From an uncultured Eubacteriales bacterium (GTDB taxonomy: Bacteria; Bacillota; Clostridia; Saccharofermentanales; Saccharofermentanaceae): a DNA stretch of 64,000 bases. The position numbers were made by a program, and so were the translations under genes. The number at the start of each line of letters is the position of its first letter. Within the stretch, counting starts at the first letter, position 1. Below the pieces are notes generated by a model, which worked only from the letters and a program-made list of their open reading frames with translations, made no database searches and was not told where the DNA came from. Where the stretch lies: contig OMWK01000008.1 in assembly GCA_900314745.1 (NCBI GenBank), forward strand, positions 1 through 64,000, given 5' to 3'. This document shows, piece after piece, positions 1 through 7,851 of this stretch.

Positions 1-6
1 AACCAT

Positions 7-122
<116 letters not shown>

Positions 123-129
123 TTTATAT

Positions 130-205
130 TCCTCAATAGCTCAGTCGGTAGAGCGTTCGGCTGTTAACCGAAATGTCACAGGTTCGAGTCCTGTTTGAGG
201 AGCCA
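130..205 (+). tRNA. tRNA-Asn (anticodon GTT)
   Basis: A complete cloverleaf: acceptor arms TCCTCAA and TTGAGGA pair perfectly, the anticodon loop is CTGTTAA with anticodon GTT, the T-loop is GGTTCGAGTCC, and an encoded CCA closes the 3' end. It follows the 5S rRNA by seven bases, the usual arrangement of a tRNA co-transcribed with an rRNA operon. Confidence 0.96.
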
Positions 206-210
206 ATTAA

Positions 211-234
211 GCACCGTTTTATCGGTGCTTTTTT
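211..234 (+). terminator. Intrinsic terminator of the rRNA/tRNA unit
   Basis: GCACCG and CGGTGC form a 6-bp stem around a TTTTAT loop, followed by six T residues, five bases after the tRNA CCA end. It ends the 5S-tRNA transcript. Confidence 0.9.
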
Positions 235-273
235 GTTGCATCAATTTATTTAAACCTCAAGTACAAATGTAGA

Positions 274-282
274 TGTTATAAT
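274..282 (+). promoter_or_regulatory. Extended -10 promoter placed for a leaderless start
   Basis: TGTTATAAT is a consensus extended -10 element. Exactly six bases separate it from the ATG at 289, so the expected transcription start is the A of the start codon. No Shine-Dalgarno sequence and no clear -35 box are visible. Confidence 0.65.
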
Positions 283-288
283 GACTCT

Positions 289-3150
289 ATGAATTCTTTG
301 CGCAGTAATATCTGGGATAACTATAAAGGTATTCTTATCTGCCTTGTTGTTTTTGCTCATTTCATTTATGACTTTACAGCAGATCCTGTTATAGAAATTC
401 TTGTGTATCTAATATATGTATTTCATATGCCGGCTTTTGTCTTAGCTTCCGGTCATTTTACACATGATCCCCCTAAGTTGAGAAAGCTGGTTACCGCGCT
501 ATTGATTTTTCAGTCTATCTATCTTTTGATAGCTTATTTCATAAGCGGAGATCTTGATATCTTAACCCCGGCATATATATGTTGGTATCTCGTTGCTTTG
601 ATAGTATGGCGTATTCTGGCTGTATATATTCCACGAAGGATTTATGTCATCCCAATCCTATTTGCTTTATCTTTGGTGACAGGATTCTTTACGGGTGTTG
701 GTAATAAATTGGGATTAACTAGGATTCTTTCCTTTTTTGTTTTCTTTTTTATTGGTCTAATGATCAATGATGAATTTGTACATAGTATCAGGAAAAGAGT
801 CGGCCGCATTTGGGGCATAGTAATTCTTATGTTCGCTGTCGCTGTTTCTCTTATCGCTGATAATCAATTTGATTATTCCAGTAGTGATTTCACCATGATG
901 AAATACGGTTCGTTGAATATGGTGGCCGGAAGAGCTGTATTAATTATTACGGCTTTAGTATATATTCTGGCTTTGATTGTTATGGTTTCAGATAAGCAGA
1001 CCTTTCTTACTAAGCTGGGAAGGAATTCTCTGCCGATTTTTCTTGTTCATAGAATAATAACCCTAATTTATTCCTTGGCCTTGCGTGAGGTAACAGACCG
1101 CAGGATAATTATCCTCTCGTCAGTAATAATGAGCATTGTCACGTTAGCAATACTCGGAACCGATAAGCTCACAACCTGTCTTAACAAACTGTTTTCAGCT
1201 GATGATAGAAGGTGGGTTACACTTCGAAGGATTGTAGTAATTCCGCTTGTAAGTACTGTAGTAATATTGTTTGTATTTATAAAGGTTAATGATTTAGTGA
1301 TGACGGGCAATTCCGGTGGAGTTATAACTGCAGATGAGAGGCCGACAATTTACAGGGTTTTATCGACAGAAGATGAGACGAGATTGGAGAACTCTATCAG
1401 GATCGTCTTCGCGGGCGACCTTGTCCTTCTCGAAGACCAGGTAAGGCTTGCCTATGATCCCGTAAGCGGGGAATACGATTTCTCACCTATGTTCGAATAC
1501 ACCGAAGATACAATAAGTTCTGCGGATCTTGCGATCGGCGTATATGAGGGTCCGTCAGGCGGCGAAGACTTAGGATACAGCACGAGTAATTACGATGACA
1601 ATTTATATGTCAGGACCAACTATCCGGATGAATTTGCATATGCCATATCGGATGCGGGCTTTGATCTTGTTACCACATGCAATAACCACATTCTCGATTT
1701 TGGCGTTGATGCCGCATTAAGGACAAACGGGGTTCTCGATGATGCGGGACTCATGCATATCGGCACATATACAGATGAAGCTGACAGAGAGCAGAACCGC
1801 GTCAGGATCGTTGAAGTGTCGGGAATGAGGATAGCGGTGCTTGCTTATTCATATGCGAGTAACTATCACACCGATGAGGAATTCTTCGACGGCGAGTACT
1901 CGTCTTTGACATCAGTCATAGCGGCTCCCGGAAGTCCTTATTACGAGAGGTCTTATCAGATGGTTCAGGACGATTTTGAATACTGCAGAAGTCTTGATCC
2001 GGATCTTATAATCGTACTTCCTCATATGGGAACGATGTTCTCTCACGAGCCCGATGAGTTCCAGATTACATGGCGGCAGAACTTCATCGATCTTGGCGCA
2101 GACATAATCCTCGGCGATCATACGCACGCCGTTCAGCCTGCGTTCATGGAGGAGATCGGCGGAAGAATGACTTTTACTGCTTATTGTCCGGGCCACTACT
2201 GCGATGTGTTCAGAGGATATGACGGGGATGCTTCGGCGCTTGTTGAGGTATTCATCGATCCCGATACTCACGGGATAATCGCTGGCGGAATTATCCCAAT
2301 GTGGAATACCGCTCAGGCGAACGGCAATTACAGGCCTATCCCGATCTATGACATCGTCCGTGATGACAGCATATTGAGCATACTGACGGTTGATGACATG
2401 GAGCTTGTTGAGCAGGCAAATGCCGTCATTACGGAGAATGCATTAGGTGAACCTATAAGCATCGATAACGTGGAATTTGATTATCTGTTTGATGAGAACG
2501 GCTTCATGAGAAGACGCTGTGAGCAGCTGGAGATGACGGGTGAGATTGAAGCATCACGATTCTTTGAAGCTGTAACAGGTGCGGATTCCGTATGCTTCAT
2601 AGGAGACGATGTAACAGAAGGAAGCTTCAACGGCGGTATCCCCTGGTATGAGCCTTTCGAGGGGTACATCGAGGGAGAGTTAACGAACATCTCGGGCTGC
2701 GGGTGGACCACGGGTGATATTCTAAACAACATCTCCTTAGTACCGGAAGCATCAGTGTACGTCGTTGCCGCAGGGGTCAACGACCTTCACGGGACAGGCC
2801 TTCAGAACGGCGCTCTTACTTCTGAAGAATACATTCAGAACATAGAAGAGATCGATGCGGCACTTTCTGCCATCAGCCCCGAATGCAAGGTCTTCTATAT
2901 TGCGCCGTGGATCTCTTATGAGGAAGACCGCGATGATCCGGGACTTAATGAGGTCACGGGTCAGAGGCGTGAGTCTTACTCGGAAGCACTGGCGGAATTC
3001 GCGGGAGAATATTTCATTGATCCTTCAGGATACATCGACAGCACGGTATCAAGACTTCCGAGAGCAGACTATCTTCTCGACTATATGCACCCGAATGCAT
3101 CTTCCGGTGTGCGCCTGTATTCTGAAGCTGTTATCCTCTCGTCCAATTAG
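289..3150 (+). CDS. Three-module membrane protein: acyltransferase-3 / CapA-type phosphoesterase / SGNH-like
   Basis: Residues 1 to about 310 are a multi-spanning acyltransferase-3 (fucose O-acetylase-like) domain with the family His at residue 24 (FAHF). One more membrane segment lies near 315-335. Residues about 370-700 form a CapA/PGA_cap metallophosphatase-like domain (FAGDLVLL, CNNHILDFG, GDHTHAVQP). Residues about 760-953 resemble an SGNH hydrolase, with GVND and DYMHPN blocks, but the nucleophile block reads GDDVTEG, so Asp774 sits where Ser is expected. The likely job is modification of an extracellular glycan or poly-gamma-glutamate-like polymer; the substrate is unknown. The first kilobase is clearly AT-richer than the rest and than its neighbours, which suggests a recombinant origin of the acyltransferase part. 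The start is the only ATG near the promoter and lacks a ribosome binding site. Confidence 0.8.
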   Translation: MNSLRSNIWDNYKGILICLVVFAHFIYDFTADPVIEILVYLIYVFHMPAFVLASGHFTHDPPKLRKLVTALLIFQSIYLLIAYFISGDLDILTPAYICWYLVALIVWRILAVYIPRRIYVIPILFALSLVTGFFTGVGNKLGLTRILSFFVFFFIGLMINDEFVHSIRKRVGRIWGIVILMFAVAVSLIADNQFDYSSSDFTMMKYGSLNMVAGRAVLIITALVYILALIVMVSDKQTFLTKLGRNSLPIFLVHRIITLIYSLALREVTDRRIIILSSVIMSIVTLAILGTDKLTTCLNKLFSADDRRWVTLRRIVVIPLVSTVVILFVFIKVNDLVMTGNSGGVITADERPTIYRVLSTEDETRLENSIRIVFAGDLVLLEDQVRLAYDPVSGEYDFSPMFEYTEDTISSADLAIGVYEGPSGGEDLGYSTSNYDDNLYVRTNYPDEFAYAISDAGFDLVTTCNNHILDFGVDAALRTNGVLDDAGLMHIGTYTDEADREQNRVRIVEVSGMRIAVLAYSYASNYHTDEEFFDGEYSSLTSVIAAPGSPYYERSYQMVQDDFEYCRSLDPDLIIVLPHMGTMFSHEPDEFQITWRQNFIDLGADIILGDHTHAVQPAFMEEIGGRMTFTAYCPGHYCDVFRGYDGDASALVEVFIDPDTHGIIAGGIIPMWNTAQANGNYRPIPIYDIVRDDSILSILTVDDMELVEQANAVITENALGEPISIDNVEFDYLFDENGFMRRRCEQLEMTGEIEASRFFEAVTGADSVCFIGDDVTEGSFNGGIPWYEPFEGYIEGELTNISGCGWTTGDILNNISLVPEASVYVVAAGVNDLHGTGLQNGALTSEEYIQNIEEIDAALSAISPECKVFYIAPWISYEEDRDDPGLNEVTGQRRESYSEALAEFAGEYFIDPSGYIDSTVSRLPRADYLLDYMHPNASSGVRLYSEAVILSSN

Positions 3151-3159
3151 TACACGAAT

Positions 3160-3189
3160 CTGACAAAATTCACACTAATTTCTTATAAT
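3160..3189 (+). promoter_or_regulatory. Promoter of the glycoside-phosphorylase-like gene
   Basis: CTGACA (3160-3165) and a perfect TATAAT (3184-3189) are separated by 18 bases. The predicted start is near 3196, giving a leader of about 50 bases before the ATG at 3246. Confidence 0.7.
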
Positions 3190-3203
3190 CCGCTTTTTAT
3201 GGC

Positions 3204-3226
3204 TGTTATCATCAAATCAGATAACA
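3204..3226 (+). promoter_or_regulatory. Inverted repeat in the 5' leader
   Basis: TGTTATC and GATAACA form perfect 7-bp arms around nine bases, just after the predicted transcription start. It could be a repressor operator or an RNA hairpin. There are no T residues after it, so it is not a terminator. Confidence 0.5.
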
Positions 3227-3245
3227 CTTAAAGCGGAGGTGCCGT

Positions 3246-6200
3246 ATGCTCGACCAGTACAGAAGATTCATCATCGATGATTATGGTAAGAAGCCCGTGT
3301 TCGCAAGTTTTCTTCCGGGACTTTCAGGCAGGAAGGGAATCCCCATCTGGTCCTTCTACTGCAACAGAGGTCAGGGCATCACTTCATTCGGCACAGAGAA
3401 TAAGGACAACTCCATCATGGAGTTCTATCCTGCCCATGCAGCTTATCAGCTTGTAAGAACACACGGATTCAGAACGTTCATCAAGAAGGACGGCAAGGTC
3501 AGGGAAGCGTTCTCGGACGACGGAGCGAGGACGAGGATGTATATAGGTTTCAACACATTCTCGCTCGAGGATGAGAAGGACGGGATACTGTCCGAAGTTC
3601 AGTACATGACACTGCCGAACGAGCCTCTCGGAGCGCTTGTAAGAATTGCCCGCTTTACGAATAAGGGCGATGCTCCGGTAAGAATCTCCGTTCTTGACGG
3701 CATGCCTGCGCTTAATCCTTACGGTGTCTCGATGGCGGACCAGAAGGAGCTCGGTCAGACTGTTACGGCGTGGATGCAGGTTGAAGATATCGAGACTAAT
3801 ATCCCTTTCTACCGTGTGCGCGCGAGCATCGTGGATTCAATCGATGTTCAGGAGATCACGAGAGGCAACTTCGCCTTCGCGTACTCTGAGGACAACGAAC
3901 TTATTAAGGTGTATGCGGATCCCGAAGCCGTATTTGATTACGATCAGTCATTTATAAATCCCGTGGCTTTTGCTGACGGCAGCTTCAGAACAAGAACTCA
4001 GAATTTAAGCAACAATGTGCCGTGCGCTTTCTTCGAGCAGGAAAGAGATCTTGCTTCTGGTGAGACCATGACCTTCTTCGAGGTTTACGGCAACAGCGAG
4101 GGCAGGGATTACTTGAACGAACTTGTGAAGAGAATTTCTTCCGAAGGTGCCGTGTCTTATTTCTACAGAAGATGGGACGAGGCCTCCGGCATGGCGGACG
4201 ACATTATCTCCGTAATAGATACGAAGACGGGCGATCCCACTTTCGATGCGTACTGCGCGTTAACTTACCTCGACAACTGCTTAAGAGGCGGCTTCCCGGT
4301 AAAGCTCGGGGACAAGGTGTTCTACATGTACTCGAGGAAGCACGGCGACATCGAAAGGGATTACAACTACTTCACGATAGCACCCGAGTTCTTCACGCAG
4401 GGCAACGCGAGTTTCCGCGACATCTGCCAGAACAGAAGATGCGACATCCTGTTCACGCCCTACACGGGACAGATGAACGTAAAGATGTTCCTGAGCCTTA
4501 TCCAGAGCGACGGCTTCAATCCGCTTAAGATATCAGAAGCGAGATTTAAGATGTCGGATGAGAAGGCGGAAGGCTACGGACCGGAGCTTAAGGATATTCT
4601 GACAAAGCCCTTTACGCCCGGGTCGCTTGCTAACAGGCTTATGAGCTTAGGCCAGGCTGACAGGATCGACGAGGTGGTATCATCGGCGCTTACGAATTCC
4701 GAGCCGGAGATCAATTCGGAGTTCGGTGAAGGATACTGGACGGACCACTGGATCTATACTCTCGATCTGGTTGAGACATATCTTCGCGTTTACCCCGACA
4801 GGAAGAATGATCTTCTCTGGGGCAAGAAGGACTGTACATACTTTGACACCAAGTGCTTCGTTAATCCGAGACATTTAAGATATGAGAAGACTTCGAGAGG
4901 TCTTCGCCAGTACCATCCCATCAAGGAGCTGCCGGTAAAGAAGAATACTGGCAAGCTCATGACGGATCCTCTGGGTGAAGTCGTCAAGGCTACCGCGGGC
5001 GAGAAGCTTCTGCTTCTTTGCATCATCAAATTCATGACGCTCGATTCCTACGGCATGGGCGTCGAGATGGAGGGCGGAAGACCCGGATGGTACGATGCCC
5101 TTAACGGTCTTCCCGGACTGTTCGGTTCCTCGATCAATGAGTCGATGGAGCTTGTAAGATATCTCGAGTTCATGATCGATTCTATGCCTTCAGGCGGCAA
5201 GGTAACTCTTTCCTCTGAAGTTTCAGATCTTTATAAGTCCGTTCATGCATTGGGCCTTAACGGCTGGCAGGACATGAAGACATGGAATGACCTTAACGAC
5301 ATCAAGGAGGATTACCGCGCCACAACAATGGACGGTTTCTCCGGCGACTGCGAGGACATGGATGCAGCGTTCATCAAGGAGATGCTCGTGAACATGAGAC
5401 AGATCGTAAAGCGCGGCATATCAAGGGCAAGAGCATTGGGCGGAGGCAAGATGCCTTCATACTTCGCATTCGAGGCGACGGATTATGTCGAGGAAAACGG
5501 CGGTATCAGGGTCAATGAGTTCAAGGCAATAGTTGTTCCGAGATTCCTCGAATCCTATGTACATAACTTCAGGCTGAAGCACTCGGAGGAGAGGAAGCAC
5601 CAGCTCTACGATGAGGTAAGAGACGGTCTTTACGACGAGAAGCTCAAGATGTACAAGGTCAACGAGTCGCTGGAGAAGGCGTCATTCGAGCTTGGCAGGT
5701 GCAAGGCATTCACGCCGGGATGGCTTGAGAACGAATCCATATGGCTTCACATGGAGTACAAGTATCTGCTGGAGCTTATTAAGAACGGGCTGTATGAGGA
5801 ATTCATAGAGGACTTCAGAACATGCGCGGTTCCTTTCATGGATCCCGATGTTTACGGCAGATCGACGCTCGAGAACTCCTCGTTCATCGCATCTTCCGCG
5901 AACCCGAATCCGAAGATACACGGAAGGGGATTCGTGGCGAGACTGTCAGGTTCCACTGCGGAATTCATAGACATGTACGAGATCATGATGTTCGGCAGGA
6001 ACATATTCTCATACTCTGAAAGCGAAGGTCTCATCTTCGCCCCCAAGCCCCTTATCCCTTCCTACCTCATAGGCGATGACCTGACCATTAAGACGAAGCT
6101 TCTCGGAAGGACGAGAGTCATCTATAAGCTTCCTTCGAAGAAGGACTATATCCCTGGAAGATACAGCGTCAGGGGTATAAGCGCAGACGGCAAGGCTTTC

Positions 6201-6281
6201 ATGGGAAGCTATGTCACCGGTGACGACGCCGAAGCCATAAGATCCGGATTCACGAAGACTATCGAGATTACTCTCGGGTGA
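3246..6281 (+). CDS. Cellobiose-phosphorylase-like (clan GH-Q) protein
   Basis: This 1011-residue protein has no signal peptide and is probably cytoplasmic. It has the look of inverting glycoside phosphorylases of the GH94/GH149/GH161 group: an N-terminal beta-sandwich-like region (IPIWSFYCNRGQGITSFG), then a helical barrel with GRPGWYDALNGLPGLFGSS around residues 610-630, where the Asp resembles the general acid of GH94 enzymes. It is longer than classical cellobiose phosphorylases (about 800 residues). Such enzymes release a sugar 1-phosphate from a beta-glucan or disaccharide; the real substrate cannot be read here. A strong ribosome binding site (GCGGAGGTG) precedes the ATG. It probably stands alone with its own promoter. 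Confidence 0.65.
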   Translation: MLDQYRRFIIDDYGKKPVFASFLPGLSGRKGIPIWSFYCNRGQGITSFGTENKDNSIMEFYPAHAAYQLVRTHGFRTFIKKDGKVREAFSDDGARTRMYIGFNTFSLEDEKDGILSEVQYMTLPNEPLGALVRIARFTNKGDAPVRISVLDGMPALNPYGVSMADQKELGQTVTAWMQVEDIETNIPFYRVRASIVDSIDVQEITRGNFAFAYSEDNELIKVYADPEAVFDYDQSFINPVAFADGSFRTRTQNLSNNVPCAFFEQERDLASGETMTFFEVYGNSEGRDYLNELVKRISSEGAVSYFYRRWDEASGMADDIISVIDTKTGDPTFDAYCALTYLDNCLRGGFPVKLGDKVFYMYSRKHGDIERDYNYFTIAPEFFTQGNASFRDICQNRRCDILFTPYTGQMNVKMFLSLIQSDGFNPLKISEARFKMSDEKAEGYGPELKDILTKPFTPGSLANRLMSLGQADRIDEVVSSALTNSEPEINSEFGEGYWTDHWIYTLDLVETYLRVYPDRKNDLLWGKKDCTYFDTKCFVNPRHLRYEKTSRGLRQYHPIKELPVKKNTGKLMTDPLGEVVKATAGEKLLLLCIIKFMTLDSYGMGVEMEGGRPGWYDALNGLPGLFGSSINESMELVRYLEFMIDSMPSGGKVTLSSEVSDLYKSVHALGLNGWQDMKTWNDLNDIKEDYRATTMDGFSGDCEDMDAAFIKEMLVNMRQIVKRGISRARALGGGKMPSYFAFEATDYVEENGGIRVNEFKAIVVPRFLESYVHNFRLKHSEERKHQLYDEVRDGLYDEKLKMYKVNESLEKASFELGRCKAFTPGWLENESIWLHMEYKYLLELIKNGLYEEFIEDFRTCAVPFMDPDVYGRSTLENSSFIASSANPNPKIHGRGFVARLSGSTAEFIDMYEIMMFGRNIFSYSESEGLIFAPKPLIPSYLIGDDLTIKTKLLGRTRVIYKLPSKKDYIPGRYSVRGISADGKAFMGSYVTGDDAEAIRSGFTKTIEITLG

Positions 6282-6319
6282 TGGTATCATTAGGAAAGCA
6301 AATTTGCAGGAGGCATACC

Positions 6320-6655
6320 ATGATCATTGATTTTCTTACTATGGACGAAGAGGCTAAGCCTAACTTTAAGGGCGGTGAGAAAGAATACAACGTTAAGATG
6401 TTCAACACGGACGGCAACAAGGTAATGAGAGGACGTCTCGTACCCGGCGCATCCATCGGTTACCATACACATACTGAGGACCAGGAGGTTATCTATATTC
6501 TCGAGGGCGAAGGCTCACTCGTTGATTCCGAGGGCAATGTAATCTCCAAGGTGCTGCCCGGTCAGGCAACGCTGTGTCCCAAGGGCGAGAGCCATTCTCT
6601 TGTCAATAAGAGCGATAAGGATCTTCTGTTCTTCGCGGTGGTTACGGCCGTATAA
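6320..6655 (+). CDS. Small cupin-domain protein
   Basis: A 111-residue single-domain cupin. The metal-binding motif is visible as GYHTHTEDQEVIYILEGEG (two His and a Glu) and the second motif as LCPKGESHSLVNKS. Such proteins bind a metal and act as small isomerases, dioxygenases or sensors; the ligand cannot be told. I chose the ATG at 6320 because AGGAGG lies six bases before it; an earlier in-frame ATG at 6278 overlaps the previous gene and has no such site. It is followed by the carA promoter, so it is not in the carA operon. Confidence 0.85.
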   Translation: MIIDFLTMDEEAKPNFKGGEKEYNVKMFNTDGNKVMRGRLVPGASIGYHTHTEDQEVIYILEGEGSLVDSEGNVISKVLPGQATLCPKGESHSLVNKSDKDLLFFAVVTAV

Positions 6656-6663
6656 AAAACTGT

Positions 6664-6691
6664 TTTACATCACGCTTAAGTGTGATATATT
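6664..6691 (+). promoter_or_regulatory. carA promoter with an imperfect palindrome in its spacer
   Basis: TTTACA (6664-6669) and TATATT (6686-6691) lie 16 bases apart, the latter with a TG extension. The spacer holds CACGCTTAAGTGTG (6671-6684), palindromic around CTTAAG except for one base pair, a plausible repressor operator. The predicted start is near 6698. Confidence 0.7.
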
Positions 6692-6711
6692 ATCTGCAAT
6701 AATTAAGCAAT

Positions 6712-6747
6712 GGGGCTTTTCTTTAGTAGGGGAAATGCCCCTTTTTT
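6712..6747 (+). terminator. Terminator in the carA leader (possible attenuator)
   Basis: GGGGC pairs with GCCCC, extended by TTTC with GAAA, and six T residues follow. It lies after the carA promoter and before the carA ribosome binding site, so carA transcription must pass it. I see no matching antiterminator and no PyrR-type binding site, so the signal sensed is unknown. Confidence 0.7.
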
Positions 6748-6773
6748 AAGACGATAATCCGTAAGGAGGCTTT

Positions 6774-7847
6774 ATGAGCGGAAAACGGTATCTTGTTCTG
6801 GCGAACGGGAAGACATTCGAGGGACTGCCCCTGGGAGCAGACGGTGAGGTCATTTCCGAGATCGTATTCACAACCGCGATGACGGCATATCTTGAGACAT
6901 TGACCGACCCGAGTTACAAGGGACAGGCAGTTGTACAGACATTTCCACTGATTGGAAACTACGGAATAATAGAACCCGATAAGGAGGGCGAGATGCCCCG
7001 AGTATCGGGTTATATTGTGCGTACAGCCTGTGATCAGCCATCTAACTTCAGATGTGAGGAAGTCCTCGATAAGTATCTTAAGGACAACGGAATCCCGGGT
7101 ATCAAGGGAATCGATACCAGGGCTCTGACGAGAGTTTTAAGAGAGTCCGGTACGATGAACGGAATGATCTGTGACGACCCTTCACATGCTGATCTTGAGA
7201 CGATAAGAGAATACAGGATCAAGGATCCCGTGCTCGAGGTAACGACAAAAGAAAAGAAGATCTATGAGGCCGAAGGGGAGAAGAAGGCGGTCGTAGCACT
7301 TATTGACTACGGCGTTAAGTACAACATCATAAGATGCCTTCAGAAAAGAGGATGCGAGGTTCATCTGATGCCGGCAACAACTGCTGCTGATGAGATCAGA
7401 GCACTTAATCCCGACGGACTGTTTCTGTCGAACGGCCCCGGAGACCCGGAGGATAACAAGGAGCAGATCGCAACTATCGCAGAGCTTATGAAGGACAATT
7501 ACCCGACAATGGGAATCTGTCTCGGGCATCAGCTTCTGGCTCTTGCTCACGGATTTAAGACGGGCAAGCTCCACTACGGTCACAGAGGTGCCAACCACCC
7601 CGTTAAGAACGAGGAGACAGGTAGGATCTACATAAGTTCCCAGAACCACGGCTACGAAGTTCTGACGGACAGTATTGACGGGACTCTTGCAAGGCAGTTA
7701 TTCGTCAATGTAAACGACGGCAGTAACGAAGGCATCAGATATCTTAAGGAGAATGCCTTCTCCGTGCAGTTCCACCCGGAAGCATGCGGAGGCCCCAAGG
7801 ATACTGAGTTCCTTTTCGATGAGTTTATGAAGATGATGGGAAGGTAA
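6774..7847 (+). CDS. carA: Carbamoyl-phosphate synthase small subunit (glutamine amidotransferase)
   Basis: CarA hydrolyses glutamine and channels ammonia to CarB for carbamoyl phosphate, the precursor of arginine and pyrimidines. The 357 residues have the CarA N-terminal domain (VLANGKTFEGLPLGADGE) and a class I amidotransferase domain with the nucleophile Cys in MGICLGHQLLALA and the His-Glu pair in VQFHPEA. A strong AAGGAGG precedes the ATG. The fused carB-dapF gene starts four bases after its stop, so the two are one operon. Confidence 0.97.
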   Translation: MSGKRYLVLANGKTFEGLPLGADGEVISEIVFTTAMTAYLETLTDPSYKGQAVVQTFPLIGNYGIIEPDKEGEMPRVSGYIVRTACDQPSNFRCEEVLDKYLKDNGIPGIKGIDTRALTRVLRESGTMNGMICDDPSHADLETIREYRIKDPVLEVTTKEKKIYEAEGEKKAVVALIDYGVKYNIIRCLQKRGCEVHLMPATTAADEIRALNPDGLFLSNGPGDPEDNKEQIATIAELMKDNYPTMGICLGHQLLALAHGFKTGKLHYGHRGANHPVKNEETGRIYISSQNHGYEVLTDSIDGTLARQLFVNVNDGSNEGIRYLKENAFSVQFHPEACGGPKDTEFLFDEFMKMMGR

Positions 7848-7851
7848 GAAT

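Noticed and set aside
6710..6757. A 15-codon leader peptide in the carA leader
   Set aside because: The frame spans the terminator, has no ribosome binding site and no run of a relevant amino acid codon.
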